Assembly (NCBI RefSeq): GCF_029051685.1
Contig: NZ_JAACFT010000012.1
Coordinates: 62,001-126,000, forward strand
Direction of reading: 5' to 3'
From: Bradyrhizobium sp. CSA207
Lineage (GTDB): Bacteria; Pseudomonadota; Alphaproteobacteria; Rhizobiales; Xanthobacteraceae
DNA: 64,000 nt
Shown here: piece by piece, positions 55,281 to 64,000 of the stretch
Position numbering within the stretch: the stretch's first letter is position 1
Layout: every line of letters begins with the position of its first letter
Notes under the pieces: model-generated
Seen by the model: the letters and a program-made list of their open reading frames with translations, nothing else
What the model was told of the DNA's origin: nothing
Databases searched by the model: none
Translations under genes and position numbers: made by a program

Positions 55281-56537
55281 ATGAGCCGCCTCGTGATGAA
55301 ATTCGGCGGCACATCCGTCGCCAACATCGAACGTATCCGCAACGTCGCACGCCATGTGAAGCGTGAGGTCGACGCTGGCCACGAAGTGGCCGTGGTCGTC
55401 TCCGCGATGTCCGGCAAGACCAACGAGCTGGTAGCGTGGTGCACCGAGGCCTCGCCCATGCACGACGCGCGCGAATATGACGCCGTGGTCGCCTCGGGCG
55501 AACAGGTCACCTCTGGCCTGCTCGCCATCGCGCTCCAGGGCATGGGCATCCAGGCCCGATCCTGGCAGGGCTGGCAGATCCCGGTCAAGACCAGCGACGC
55601 CCATGCCTCGGCCCGGATCGAGGACATCGACGGCACCGAGATCATCAGCCGCTTCAAGGAGCGGAAGGAGGTCGCGGTCATCGCCGGCTTTCAGGGCATC
55701 AACCCCGCGACCGGCCGCATCACGACGCTCGGCCGCGGCGGCTCCGACACCTCGGCGGTCGCGATCGCCGCCGCCGTCAAGGCGGACCGCTGCGACATCT
55801 ACACCGACGTCGACGGGGTCTACACCACCGACCCGCGAATCGTGCCGAAGGCGCGCCGGCTCGACAAGATCGCGTTCGAAGACATGCTGGAACTGGCTTC
55901 CCAGGGCGCAAAAGTGCTCCAGGTCCGCTCGGTGGAACTCGGCATGGTCTACAACATGCCGATCTTCGTCCGCTCCAGCTTCGATAAGCCTGAGGATATC
56001 GACCCGCATGCCAACCAGCCGCCCGGCACGCTGATCTGCAGCGAGGAGGAGATCATGGAAAGCCACGTCGTCACCGGCATCGCCTTTTCGAAGGACGAGG
56101 CCCAGATCTCGGTGCGCCAGATCGAGGACAAGCCCGGCGTCGCGGCGTCGATCTTCGGCCCGCTGGCGAACGCCAACATCAACGTCGACATGATCGTGCA
56201 GAACGTCTCCGAGGACGGCAAGACCACCGATCTCACCTTCACGGTGCCCGCCGCGGACTTCACCCGGGCCAGGGACACGATCACCGCGGCCAAGGGCCAG
56301 ATCGGTTACGCCCGGCTCGATACCGCCACCGACGTCGCCAAGATCTCGGTGATCGGCAGCGGCATGCGCAGCCATGCCGGCGTTGCAGCCCAGGCGTTCT
56401 CGGCCCTCGCCGGACGGAATATCAACATCCGGGCCATTACAACCTCCGAGATCAAATTCTCGGTTCTGATCGACACCGCCTATACCGAGCTTGCGGTGCG
56501 CACCCTGCACACGCTCTACGGCCTTGATCAGACTTAG
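55281..56537 (+). CDS. lysC: Aspartate kinase
   Basis: A 418-residue aspartokinase, first step of the lysine/threonine/methionine/DAP pathway. The catalytic N-terminal half has MKFGGTSVANIERI, TLGRGGSDTSAVAIAAA and DVDGVYTTDPRIVP. The C-terminal half contains two ACT domains (ISVRQIEDKPGVAASIFG and ISVIGSGMRSHAGVAAQAF), implying feedback control by lysine/threonine. Followed by ptsP after about 270 bases, as in many relatives. Confidence 0.97.
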   Translation: MSRLVMKFGGTSVANIERIRNVARHVKREVDAGHEVAVVVSAMSGKTNELVAWCTEASPMHDAREYDAVVASGEQVTSGLLAIALQGMGIQARSWQGWQIPVKTSDAHASARIEDIDGTEIISRFKERKEVAVIAGFQGINPATGRITTLGRGGSDTSAVAIAAAVKADRCDIYTDVDGVYTTDPRIVPKARRLDKIAFEDMLELASQGAKVLQVRSVELGMVYNMPIFVRSSFDKPEDIDPHANQPPGTLICSEEEIMESHVVTGIAFSKDEAQISVRQIEDKPGVAASIFGPLANANINVDMIVQNVSEDGKTTDLTFTVPAADFTRARDTITAAKGQIGYARLDTATDVAKISVIGSGMRSHAGVAAQAFSALAGRNINIRAITTSEIKFSVLIDTAYTELAVRTLHTLYGLDQT

Positions 56538-56806
56538 ACGAATTTTCTCTTAGCAGTCGCAGCAAACGAGAAGGTGTACACACCTTTGCGTCTGGCAGGC
56601 GTTTTGCTTGGCAAAACAAGCCCCAATTCGCTATACGGCGAACAGGGTGGGCTGCCACAAACTGTGCCCCAGTGGAGGCGGTGCTGATTCGGCTCTGGCG
56701 ATCGCCCGGGCCGGCGCCGGATGAGCAAATTCGTTGTTTTTCTGGATTTTCGGGCGAGCCGCCGGAGCCCCTCTCGGGCCCGGCTGACTGAGGAGATTGG
56801 CGGCAC

Positions 56807-59074
56807 ATGCGGAGCGCGTCGGGAGGTCCCCGCGTCTTGTTGAGACGGCTCCGCGAAACCATGGCGGAGCAGGTCTCGGCCCAGGAGCGGCTGGACAAGA
56901 TCGTGGTGCTGATCGCCGCCAACATGGTGGCCGAGGTGTGCTCGGTCTACGTGCTGCGCGTCGACAACACGCTCGAACTCTACGCCACCGAAGGCCTCAA
57001 GCGCGAGGCGGTGCACCACACCGTGCTGAGCGCCCATGAGGGCCTGGTCGGCCTCGTCGCCAGCGAGGCGACGCCGCTCAATTTGAGCGATGCGCAGAGC
57101 CACCCGGCGTTCTCGTTCCGCCCCGAGACCGGCGAAGAAATCTACCACTCCTTCCTCGGCGTCCCGATCCTGCGCGCCGGCAACACGCTCGGCGTGCTGG
57201 TGGTGCAGAACCGCGCCAAGCGCACCTATGTCGAGGAGGAGCTCGAGGCGCTGCAAACCACCGCCATGGTGCTGGCGGAACTGATCGCCTCCGGCGAATT
57301 GTCCGCGCTGGCCCAGCCGGGCCAGGAGCCGGCCGCGCGGCATTCCATGCAGAAGGTCGGCGCCATCCTGTCGGAAGGCATCGCGCTCGGCCATGTCGTG
57401 CTGCACGAGCCGCGCGTCGTCATCAAGGACTACATCGCCGAGGATCTGCCGAAGGAAATCAAGCGGCTCGATACCGCGCTCGCCAAGCTGCGCTCCGACC
57501 TCGACCGCATGCTGGAGCGCGGTGACGTCGCCGAAGGCGGCGAGCATCGCGACGTGCTCGAAGCCTATCGCATGTTCGCCAACGACCAGGGCTGGTCGCA
57601 CAAGCTGCACGAGGCCGTTGCCACCGGCCTCACGGCGGAAGCCGCCGTCGAGCGCGTACAGTCCGACACCCGCGCCCGCATGCTGCGTTCGACCGATCCT
57701 TATTTGCGCGACCGGCTGCATGATCTGGAAGATCTCGGCTACCGGCTGATGCGGCAGCTGGTCGGCCAGGACCACGCGCCCTCGCGCGAGCAACTGCCCG
57801 ACAATGCCATCGTCATCGCGCGCGCGATGGGACCGGCGGCGCTGCTCGACTACGACCGCAAGCGCCTGCGCGGCATCATATTGGAGGAAGGCACCGCCAA
57901 TTCCCACGTCTCGATCGTGGCGCGCGCGCTTGGCATTCCCGCGGTCGGCGAGGTGCCGAACGCGCCGGGCATCGCCGATCCCGGCGACGCCGTCATCGTC
58001 GACGGCACATCCGGCTCGATCTATGTGCGTCCCTCGCAGGAAATCGAGGCGGCCTTTGCCGAGCGCGTGCGCTTCCGCGCGCGCCGCCAGGCGCAGTATC
58101 TGGCGCTGCGCGACCGGCCTTGCGTCACCAAGGACGGCGAGAAGGTCGAACTGCTGATCAACGCCGGCCTCGCCATCGACCTGCCGCATATCGAGGACAC
58201 CGGCAGCGCCGGCATCGGCCTGTTCCGCACCGAGCTGCAATTCATGGTCGGCCAGAGCCTGCCGCGCACCAGCGACCAGCTCGCGCTCTACCGCACCGTG
58301 CTGGATGCCGCGGGCAACAAGCCGGTCACCTTCCGCACCCTCGACATTGGCGGCGACAAGGCGCTGCCTTACATGGAGACGGTGATCGAGGAGAATCCAG
58401 CGCTGGGCTGGCGCGCGATCCGGCTCGGGCTCGACCGTCCCGGCCTGCTGCGCGGCCAGATCCGCGCATTGCTGCGGGCTGGCGGCGGCCGTGCATTGCG
58501 CGTGATGTTTCCGATGATCTCGGAGGTTGCCGAATTCGACGCGGCGAAGGCGCTGGTCGAGCGCGAGCTCACTTACTTGCGCCAGCACGGCCACACGCTG
58601 CCGGAGCGCATCGACATCGGCACCATGGTCGAGGTGCCGGCGCTGCTCTATCAGCTCGATGAGCTGCTGAAGAAGGTCGACTTCATCTCGGTCGGCTCCA
58701 ACGATCTGTTCCAGTTCCTGTTCGCGGTCGACCGCGGCAACGCCAAGGTCTCGGAGCGGTTCGACACCATGTCGGCGCCGATCCTGCGCGCGCTTCGCGA
58801 CATTGCCCGCAAGTCCCACGCGGCGAAGAAATCGCTCTCGCTCTGCGGCGAGATGGCCTCGAAGCCGATCGGCGCGCTGGCCCTGATCGCGTTGGGCTAT
58901 CGCTCGCTGTCGCTCTCGGCGAGCGCGCTCGGCCCGGTCAAGGCGATGGTGATCGATCTCGATGCCGGGAAGGCCGAAGCAATGCTCGGCCCGCTGCTGG
59001 ACGCACCGGCCGGCAGCGTCTCGATCCGGCAGAAGCTGACGGAATTTGCCGAGGCCGAGGGCCTGGCGTTGTAG
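56807..59074 (+). CDS. ptsP: Phosphoenolpyruvate-protein phosphotransferase (EI-Ntr)
   Basis: A 755-residue EI-Ntr, first enzyme of the nitrogen phosphotransferase system, which passes phosphate from PEP to NPr. Residues about 25-165 form the GAF domain that senses glutamine/2-oxoglutarate in studied homologs. The phosphoryl-accepting His367 lies in [15 protein letters not shown]; the PEP-binding TIM barrel has [22 protein letters not shown] and LCGEMASKP. Length is normal. Precedes prfA. Confidence 0.96.
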   Translation: MRSASGGPRVLLRRLRETMAEQVSAQERLDKIVVLIAANMVAEVCSVYVLRVDNTLELYATEGLKREAVHHTVLSAHEGLVGLVASEATPLNLSDAQSHPAFSFRPETGEEIYHSFLGVPILRAGNTLGVLVVQNRAKRTYVEEELEALQTTAMVLAELIASGELSALAQPGQEPAARHSMQKVGAILSEGIALGHVVLHEPRVVIKDYIAEDLPKEIKRLDTALAKLRSDLDRMLERGDVAEGGEHRDVLEAYRMFANDQGWSHKLHEAVATGLTAEAAVERVQSDTRARMLRSTDPYLRDRLHDLEDLGYRLMRQLVGQDHAPSREQLPDNAIVIARAMGPAALLDYDRKRLRGIILEEGTANSHVSIVARALGIPAVGEVPNAPGIADPGDAVIVDGTSGSIYVRPSQEIEAAFAERVRFRARRQAQYLALRDRPCVTKDGEKVELLINAGLAIDLPHIEDTGSAGIGLFRTELQFMVGQSLPRTSDQLALYRTVLDAAGNKPVTFRTLDIGGDKALPYMETVIEENPALGWRAIRLGLDRPGLLRGQIRALLRAGGGRALRVMFPMISEVAEFDAAKALVERELTYLRQHGHTLPERIDIGTMVEVPALLYQLDELLKKVDFISVGSNDLFQFLFAVDRGNAKVSERFDTMSAPILRALRDIARKSHAAKKSLSLCGEMASKPIGALALIALGYRSLSLSASALGPVKAMVIDLDAGKAEAMLGPLLDAPAGSVSIRQKLTEFAEAEGLAL

Positions 59075-59129
59075 CGGGCCTGTCCGCTCGCGCGTTCCGC
59101 CCTCCGTCCGCCCTTTGAGACCAGAACCG

Positions 59130-60215
59130 ATGTCGTCACTCCCCGAAGCCAAACTGGACGTCCTGCTCGCGCATCACGCCTCGCTCGAGGCCGAATCGCT
59201 CGGCCAGCTCGCCTCCGAGCGCTACGTGCAGATCACGCGCGAGCTCGCCGAGCTCACGCCGCTGATCGAGGCGGTCAAGGCGTATCGTTCTGCCGTGAAA
59301 GAACTCGCCGACACCGAAGCGCTGATCGCCGATCCCTCGACGGATGCCGAAATGCGCAGCATGGCGGAGGCCGAACGCGACGAACTCAATCCCAGGATCG
59401 AAGAGCTCGTGCAGAAGATCCGCGTTGCGCTCTTGCCCAAGGACGCCATGGACGACCGCAACGTGGTGCTGGAAATCCGCGCCGGCACCGGCGGCGACGA
59501 GGCCTCGCTGTTCGCCGGCGATTTGTTCCGGATGTACGAGCGCTTTGCCAGCCTTCAGGGCTGGAAGGTCGAGGTGATCTCAGCCAGCGAGGGCACCGTC
59601 GGCGGCTACAAGGAAATCATCGCCGAGGTGCAGGGCCGCGGCGCATTCTCCAAGCTGAAATTCGAATCCGGCGTGCACCGGGTGCAGCGCGTGCCCGACA
59701 CCGAGACGCAGGGGCGCATCCACACCTCCGCCGCGACGGTGGCGGTGCTGCCCGAGGTCGAGGACGTCGATGTCGACATCAAGAACGACGATCTGCGCAT
59801 CGAGACCATGCGCGCGCAGGGCGCCGGCGGCCAGCACGTCAACAAGACCGAATCGGCGATCCGCATCACCCACATCCCGACCGGCATCGTGGTGATGATG
59901 CAGGACAGCCGCTCGCAGCACAAGAACCGCGCCTCCGCCATGAACATCCTGCGCTCGCGCATCTACGACGCCGAGCAGCAGCGCGTCGATGCCGTTCGTT
60001 CCGCCGAGCGCAAGGAGAAGGTCGGTTCCGGCGATCGCAGCGAGCGCATCCGCACCTATAACTTTCCGCAAGGACGCGTCACCGACCATCGCATCAACCT
60101 GACGCTCTACAAGCTGCCGCAGGTCATCGCAGGCGAGGCGCTTGGGGAGCTGATCGATGCGCTGACCACCGAGCATCAGGCCGCGCAGCTCGCTGCCCAG
60201 GGCGCTGCGGCGTGA
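59130..60215 (+). CDS. prfA: Peptide chain release factor 1
   Basis: A 361-residue RF1 that reads UAA/UAG. The peptidyl-hydrolysis GGQ is in [17 protein letters not shown]; the codon-reading region contains [20 protein letters not shown]. The ATG at 59130 gives [20 protein letters not shown]. It is followed after seven bases by prmC, which methylates the GGQ glutamine. Confidence 0.97.
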   Translation: MSSLPEAKLDVLLAHHASLEAESLGQLASERYVQITRELAELTPLIEAVKAYRSAVKELADTEALIADPSTDAEMRSMAEAERDELNPRIEELVQKIRVALLPKDAMDDRNVVLEIRAGTGGDEASLFAGDLFRMYERFASLQGWKVEVISASEGTVGGYKEIIAEVQGRGAFSKLKFESGVHRVQRVPDTETQGRIHTSAATVAVLPEVEDVDVDIKNDDLRIETMRAQGAGGQHVNKTESAIRITHIPTGIVVMMQDSRSQHKNRASAMNILRSRIYDAEQQRVDAVRSAERKEKVGSGDRSERIRTYNFPQGRVTDHRINLTLYKLPQVIAGEALGELIDALTTEHQAAQLAAQGAAA

Positions 60216-60222
60216 CCGGCGC

Positions 60223-61104
60223 GTGAGCAATCCCTTCACCGGACTATCCGTCGAGCGCGCGCGGCGCGCGCTGGCCGCGCAACTGAGATCGGCGCAGCTG
60301 GGCGAAGCCGAGCTCGACGCCCGTATCCTGCTCGGCGCGGCGCTTGGCCTCGATCTCACCGGCCTGGTTGCGCAGGCCGCCCGCCTCCTCACCGACGCCG
60401 AGGCGTTGCAGCTCGCGCGCCAAGCGCAGCGGCGGATCGCGGGCGAACCGGTGGCGCGCATTCTCGGGGTCAGGGAATTTTGGGGCCTGCCATTTCGCCT
60501 GTCGGAAGCAACGCTGGTGCCGCGTCCCGATACCGAGACCGTGGTCGAGCTTGCGCTCGAAATCTTTCGCGAACGGCGAGCTTCCGATCAAGTGCGCATC
60601 GCCGACATCGGCACCGGCTCGGGCGCGATCCTGCTGGCGCTGCTGCACGAAATTCCCGGCGCTTTCGGCGTCGGCACCGATCTCAGCCTGACCGCGCTCG
60701 ACACTGCGAGGAGCAATGCCGCAGCCTTGGGTCTTGGCGGGCGTTCCGCCTTCGTCGCCTGCTCCTATGCGGCGGCGCTCAGCGGCCCGTTCGATCTCAT
60801 CGTGTCGAATCCGCCCTATATCCCCTCGGGAGAAATCCCAAAACTGGGCATCGAAGTGCGCGAGCACGATCCGCATCTGGCGCTCGACGGCGGCAACGAC
60901 GGCTATGACGCCTATCGCGCCCTGATCCCGCAGGCGGCGGAACGCCTCGCGCCCGGCGGGGCGCTGATCGTCGAAGCCGGGCAGGGCCAGGCGCGAAATA
61001 TTGAAACCTTGATGGTGGCTGCCGCGTTGCTGGTGGACAGGCCGCCGAGGGCCGACTTGGCGGGTATCCTGAGGGCCGTTTCGGCCCGAAAAATGCCCCT
61101 ATAA
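60223..61104 (+). CDS. prmC: Release factor glutamine methyltransferase
   Basis: A 293-residue N5-glutamine methyltransferase that modifies the GGQ motif of release factors. It shows VPRPDTETVVELAL, AdoMet motif ADIGTGSGAILLALL and the catalytic NPPY in VSNPPYIPSGEI. GTG start at 60223, seven bases after prfA, so the pair is likely coupled. Confidence 0.95.
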   Translation: MSNPFTGLSVERARRALAAQLRSAQLGEAELDARILLGAALGLDLTGLVAQAARLLTDAEALQLARQAQRRIAGEPVARILGVREFWGLPFRLSEATLVPRPDTETVVELALEIFRERRASDQVRIADIGTGSGAILLALLHEIPGAFGVGTDLSLTALDTARSNAAALGLGGRSAFVACSYAAALSGPFDLIVSNPPYIPSGEIPKLGIEVREHDPHLALDGGNDGYDAYRALIPQAAERLAPGGALIVEAGQGQARNIETLMVAAALLVDRPPRADLAGILRAVSARKMPL

Positions 61105-61563
61105 AAGCCGGATTGGGCTGCAAAAACCTCTTGGAATATCCCGTTGGAACGACTACCTTCTGTTCAGCACATCGGTGTCGGCCCCGTAGACTTACGGGCG
61201 AAAGCCGGGCTCTCGGGCGAGAGCTTCACTGATTTACGGTTCCAAGCGAGGTCCTGTGAAGCGCGATGGCCATTTGAGCTGCGCTGCTTCCGACCGCAAC
61301 GTGAACGAAAGCCTGAAATTGCGCGCGAAGACTAACGCAAGAAACCAGGGCTTGTTTTGGCAGGCAAAATGAATGGGTTCGCTGGCGATGAATGCTGGCG
61401 GGTGGGGAACGCGTCTTTGTTGAACGCGATGGTCGACGAACATCGGCAGGGCTCAATCCGCTCTTGTGCGCGGTGCGCGCGAGAAGCGTGAACCGTTGTC
61501 ATTAGGTCACTCTCAGCAATCAGTAATGCGTGCAACCTTTAGGGCTGGAATTGAAGGCAGGAC
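61105..61563. other. Gap between prmC and the DUF4167 gene
   Basis: About 460 bases with no dispersed-repeat element and no convincing gene. A short GTG-started frame of 38 codons (61255-61371) ends in RNQGLFWQAK but has no supporting features. The promoter of the DUF4167 gene should lie here; no consensus boxes stood out. Confidence 0.5.
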
Positions 61564-62334
61564 ATGAGAAACGGTCAGAATAAGCAGCGGATGCGCAACC
61601 GGAATAACAACAATAATAACAACAATCATAACCGGCGCGGCCAGAACCCGATGACCCGGGTCTACGAATCGAACGGTCCCGACATCAAGATCCGCGGCAC
61701 CGCTTCGCACATCGCCGAGAAGTACCTTCAGCTCGCACGCGACGCGCGCTCTTCCGGCGATCCGGTCGCTGCCGAGAATTACTACCAGCACGCGGAGCAT
61801 TATTTCCGCCTAATCGCCACCGCCCAGGAGCAGTTCCGCCAGAGCCAGCAGCCGCGCGGCGACGAACCCTTGAGCAGCAGCGACGACGGCGAGGACGACG
61901 GCGAGAATTTCTCGAATTTCGGCCAGGAGCCGGGCTTCGTTCCCCAGCCCCCACAGCCGTCTTTCGTCCGCGACGGCCAGCGTGACCATCAGCAGCGAGA
62001 TCATCAGCCCCGCGACAATCAGCCCTATCAGCGCGAGAACCAGCAGCCGCGCGAGCACCGCGAGCGCGACCACCGTCCGCAGCCGCAATATCAGCCGCAA
62101 CCCCAGCCGCAGCCGCTCCCGCTGAACCAGCCGCAGCCTGTCGTCGCCGAAGCCGGCAACGTCGATCGCCTGCCCTCCTTCATCACCGGCGCACAGCCGC
62201 AGGTGAACGGTGGTGAGGGTAGCGGTGGCGGCGAACGCTTTCCGCGGCGCCGCCGCCGGCCGCATGGCGGCCCGCGCCCCGAGCGCGAAGCTGCTCCGGC
62301 CACCTCCAGCGACGATCTCGCTCCCGGCGAGTGA
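61564..62334 (+). CDS. DUF4167 domain-containing protein
   Basis: A 256-residue protein. Residues about 1-95 form the conserved DUF4167 domain: a basic, asparagine-rich start (an eight-Asn tract near residues 14-21), then TRVYESNGPDIKIRGTASHI and AEKYLQLARDARSSGDPVAA. The remaining 160 residues are Gln/Pro/Arg-rich and disordered. Composition suggests RNA binding; relatives are usually annotated without function. Follows prfA-prmC, as in many alphaproteobacteria. Confidence 0.9.
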   Translation: MRNGQNKQRMRNRNNNNNNNNHNRRGQNPMTRVYESNGPDIKIRGTASHIAEKYLQLARDARSSGDPVAAENYYQHAEHYFRLIATAQEQFRQSQQPRGDEPLSSSDDGEDDGENFSNFGQEPGFVPQPPQPSFVRDGQRDHQQRDHQPRDNQPYQRENQQPREHRERDHRPQPQYQPQPQPQPLPLNQPQPVVAEAGNVDRLPSFITGAQPQVNGGEGSGGGERFPRRRRRPHGGPRPEREAAPATSSDDLAPGE

Positions 62335-62366
62335 GCCGCAACGGTTCTTCTGTTTTGCTGAACTGC

Positions 62367-62391
62367 ATCGTCCCGGCCTCGCCGGGACGAT
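62367..62391. terminator. Hairpin terminator between DUF4167 and methyltransferase genes
   Basis: ATCGTCCCGGC/GCCGGGACGAT stem with a CTC loop, followed by TTGCTTT on the plus strand, between the two converging genes. Confidence 0.75.
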
Positions 62392-62397
62392 TTGCTT

Positions 62398-63141
62398 TCA
62401 GGTGTGCGTCACCGTCGTCGAAGACGGCACCAGCACCGGCTTCAAGGAGGGAATCAGCCGCGCCCGTTCCCGCTTGGCGGGGATCGCGCGGTAGACCTGT
62501 TTGGTGGCCTCGACGATATGGACGCCGGCAAATGGCAGCGACAACGCCGCGCCGGCCCGCTCCCACATTTGCGCCGATTTCAATACCCAGCGGCCGGCAT
62601 AGGGCGGCATGAACAGCGCCTCGCCCCAGGCGGTCGGTGTGAACCAGGTCTGGCGCAACAGATCCGTGATCTGCGAGCGCGAATAGGGCCGGCCGTGACC
62701 GAATGGCGTATTGTCGGAGCGGGTCCACACCCCGCGCCGGTTCGGGATCACCGCCATGACACGGCCCGACGGCGACAGCACCCGCCACACCTCGCGCAAC
62801 AGCGCAGCCGGGTCGTCCGACATTTCCAGCGCATGGACCAGCAGGATGCGGTCGACCGCGGCGTCCGGCAGTGGCAGCGAGAATTCGTCGACCAGCGAGG
62901 CCAGCGCGGGACGCCCCGTTGGCCATTTCAACACGCCCTGGGCCGCCGGCATGAAGGCGATGCAGCGCTCCGCATCCTCGCGGAACAATCCGAGATAGGG
63001 CGTGGGATAGCCGATGCCGAGCACGCGTTGGCCCTCGGCGCCCGGCCAGCGCTCCCTGATGCCGCGATTGATCATCTGCCGCGCCACGATCCCGAGGCGG
63101 CGGGAATAGAACTCGCGGAGATCGACGACGTCGATGGTCAT
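62398..63141 (-). CDS. SAM-dependent methyltransferase
   Basis: A 247-residue class I methyltransferase (methyltransferase-11 type). It has VLGIGYPTPYLGLF as motif I, DRILLVHALEMSDDPAALLREVWRVLSPSGRVM as motifs IV-V, and a basic C-terminal part. Substrate unknown; relatives sit divergently from gloB, as here. Confidence 0.87.
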   Translation of the reverse strand: MTIDVVDLREFYSRRLGIVARQMINRGIRERWPGAEGQRVLGIGYPTPYLGLFREDAERCIAFMPAAQGVLKWPTGRPALASLVDEFSLPLPDAAVDRILLVHALEMSDDPAALLREVWRVLSPSGRVMAVIPNRRGVWTRSDNTPFGHGRPYSRSQITDLLRQTWFTPTAWGEALFMPPYAGRWVLKSAQMWERAGAALSLPFAGVHIVEATKQVYRAIPAKRERARLIPSLKPVLVPSSTTVTHT

Positions 63142-63249
63142 GATGGCAATGTAACATGCGCAAGGCCGCCGCCGCGCGCTGAATATTGCATTGCCTGCGC
63201 AACGTTAACGCCATATTTGTCTGACGGGGCTGAGCGTGATGGAGATGTC

Positions 63250-64000
63250 ATGGCCGCCGAAATTCGTACTTTCAGCTGTTTAAACGACAATTTCGGCTAT
63301 CTGATCCACGATGTGGAAACCAAGGCGACGGCGTCGATCGACGCGCCGGAGGCGGGCCCCATCCTGGCGGCGCTGGAGCGCGAGGGCTGGCAGCTCACCG
63401 ACATCCTGATCACCCACCATCACGGCGATCATGTCGGCGGGGTCGCCGAACTCAAGCAGAAATACAATTGCCGCGTCGTCGCGCCGCATGACAAGACGAC
63501 GAAGATTGCAAATGTCGACCTGCGCGTCGCCAATGCCGACGTGGTCAAGGTCGGCACCCTGCTGGCGCGGGTGCTGGAGACGCCCGGACACACCCTCGAC
63601 CACGTCTCCTACGTTTTCGACACCGAGAAGACGCTGTTCGCCGCCGACACGCTGTTCTCGATCGGCTGCGGCCGCGTGTTCGAGGGCACTTATCCGATGA
63701 TGTGGGATTCGCTGTTGAAGCTGCGCGCTCTGCCCGACGACTTCAAGCTCTATTGCGGCCACGAATACACGGCGTCCAACGTCAAGTTCGCGCTGACCGT
63801 CGAGCCCGACAATGCGGCGCTTCAGGCGCGCGCGGCGGAGGTCGCAAAGCTGCGTGCCGAGAACAAGCCGACCATTCCGTCACTGCTTGGTGACGAGAAG
63901 CGAACAAACGTGTTCCTGCGGGCCGATGAACCCTCGGTCGCGGCCAGGCTACACATGAAGGGTGCGGATGCCGCCGCGGTGTTCGGCGAATTGCGCGAAC
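63250..64000 (+). CDS. gloB: Hydroxyacylglutathione hydrolase (glyoxalase II), 3' end outside window
   Basis: Metallo-beta-lactamase-fold enzyme that hydrolyses S-D-lactoylglutathione to D-lactate and glutathione. The metal-binding THHHGDHVGG is near residues 56-65, with the later ligands in ETPGHTLDHVSY and YCGHEYT. The frame is open to the right edge after 250 codons; the family is about 255 residues, so only the last few are missing. ATG at 63250. Confidence 0.94.
   Translation, partial: MAAEIRTFSCLNDNFGYLIHDVETKATASIDAPEAGPILAALEREGWQLTDILITHHHGDHVGGVAELKQKYNCRVVAPHDKTTKIANVDLRVANADVVKVGTLLARVLETPGHTLDHVSYVFDTEKTLFAADTLFSIGCGRVFEGTYPMMWDSLLKLRALPDDFKLYCGHEYTASNVKFALTVEPDNAALQARAAEVAKLRAENKPTIPSLLGDEKRTNVFLRADEPSVAARLHMKGADAAAVFGELRE

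Noticed and set aside
56534..59152. 872-codon minus-strand open frame
   Set aside because: Antisense to ptsP, with low-complexity Arg/Ala/Gln composition and no domain.
61255..61371. 38-codon GTG-started frame after prmC
   Set aside because: Protein-like residues at its end but too short, with no recognisable family or ribosome-binding site.

Overview
The window looks like a chromosomal segment of Bradyrhizobium or a close relative in the Nitrobacteraceae (Alphaproteobacteria). The evidence is high GC, alphaproteobacterial neighbourhoods (rpmB beside a DUF3108 gene, cobS-cobT, aroK-aroB, xerD-accA, secA | PpiC-argJ-mutT, grxC-nitrilase-DUF1178, lysC-ptsP-prfA-prmC-DUF4167) and many dispersed long-palindrome intergenic repeats of the kind common in that genus. 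I saw no rRNA, tRNA, CRISPR array, complete insertion sequence or prophage. Assignments rest on reading translations and motifs; no database search was run.

Layout. 1-5.5 kb: 5' part of an SUV3-like RNA helicase (runs off the left edge), a DUF3108 protein and rpmB. 5.6-11.3 kb: an accessory stretch with an AT-richer orphan DNA methyltransferase, a translationally coupled two-gene module (HicA-like small protein plus HTH protein), a broken copy of a DUF1488 gene, and a cassette built around a second, short-linker FtsZ. 11.3-18.2 kb: small conserved hypotheticals, a DUF2235 hydrolase, a PilZ protein, an Old Yellow Enzyme and a Tat-exported phytase-like esterase. 18.2-26.3 kb: cobT and cobS, DedA, a divergent pair of citrate-synthase paralogs (one with an N-terminal HTH), the tail of a dead HWE histidine kinase, a DnaJ-domain protein and BolA. 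26.5-34.2 kb: CNNM/CorC protein, aroB-aroK, xerD, accA, L,D-transpeptidase. 34.4-42.8 kb: an amide-utilisation locus (amidase, full branched-chain-type ABC transporter, AmiC-like sensor, MarR regulator). 43.2-64 kb: mostly housekeeping (secA, PpiC, argJ, mutT, comF, grxC, ubiG, lysC, ptsP, prfA, prmC, gloB).

The most interesting region is 8.17-11.58 kb. A 419-residue FtsZ with intact GTPase motifs and C-terminal anchor peptide follows an HTH/coiled-coil gene and faces a second coiled-coil gene. Both transcription units have an exact TTAA-N7-TTAAC CtrA-type box upstream. The cassette is bracketed by a directly repeated 3' end of the DUF1488 gene (one intact copy, one truncated and frameshifted). 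The HTH/coiled-coil gene also carries a 117-bp in-frame insertion of a palindromic repeat flanked by an exact 14-bp duplication. I infer a cell-cycle-controlled accessory division module.

In the amide locus, the transporter probably imports a short-chain amide or urea-like compound that the amidase hydrolyses. The cytosolic AmiC-like sensor and the divergent MarR protein probably control it through AT-rich TTGAA/TTCAA inverted repeats.
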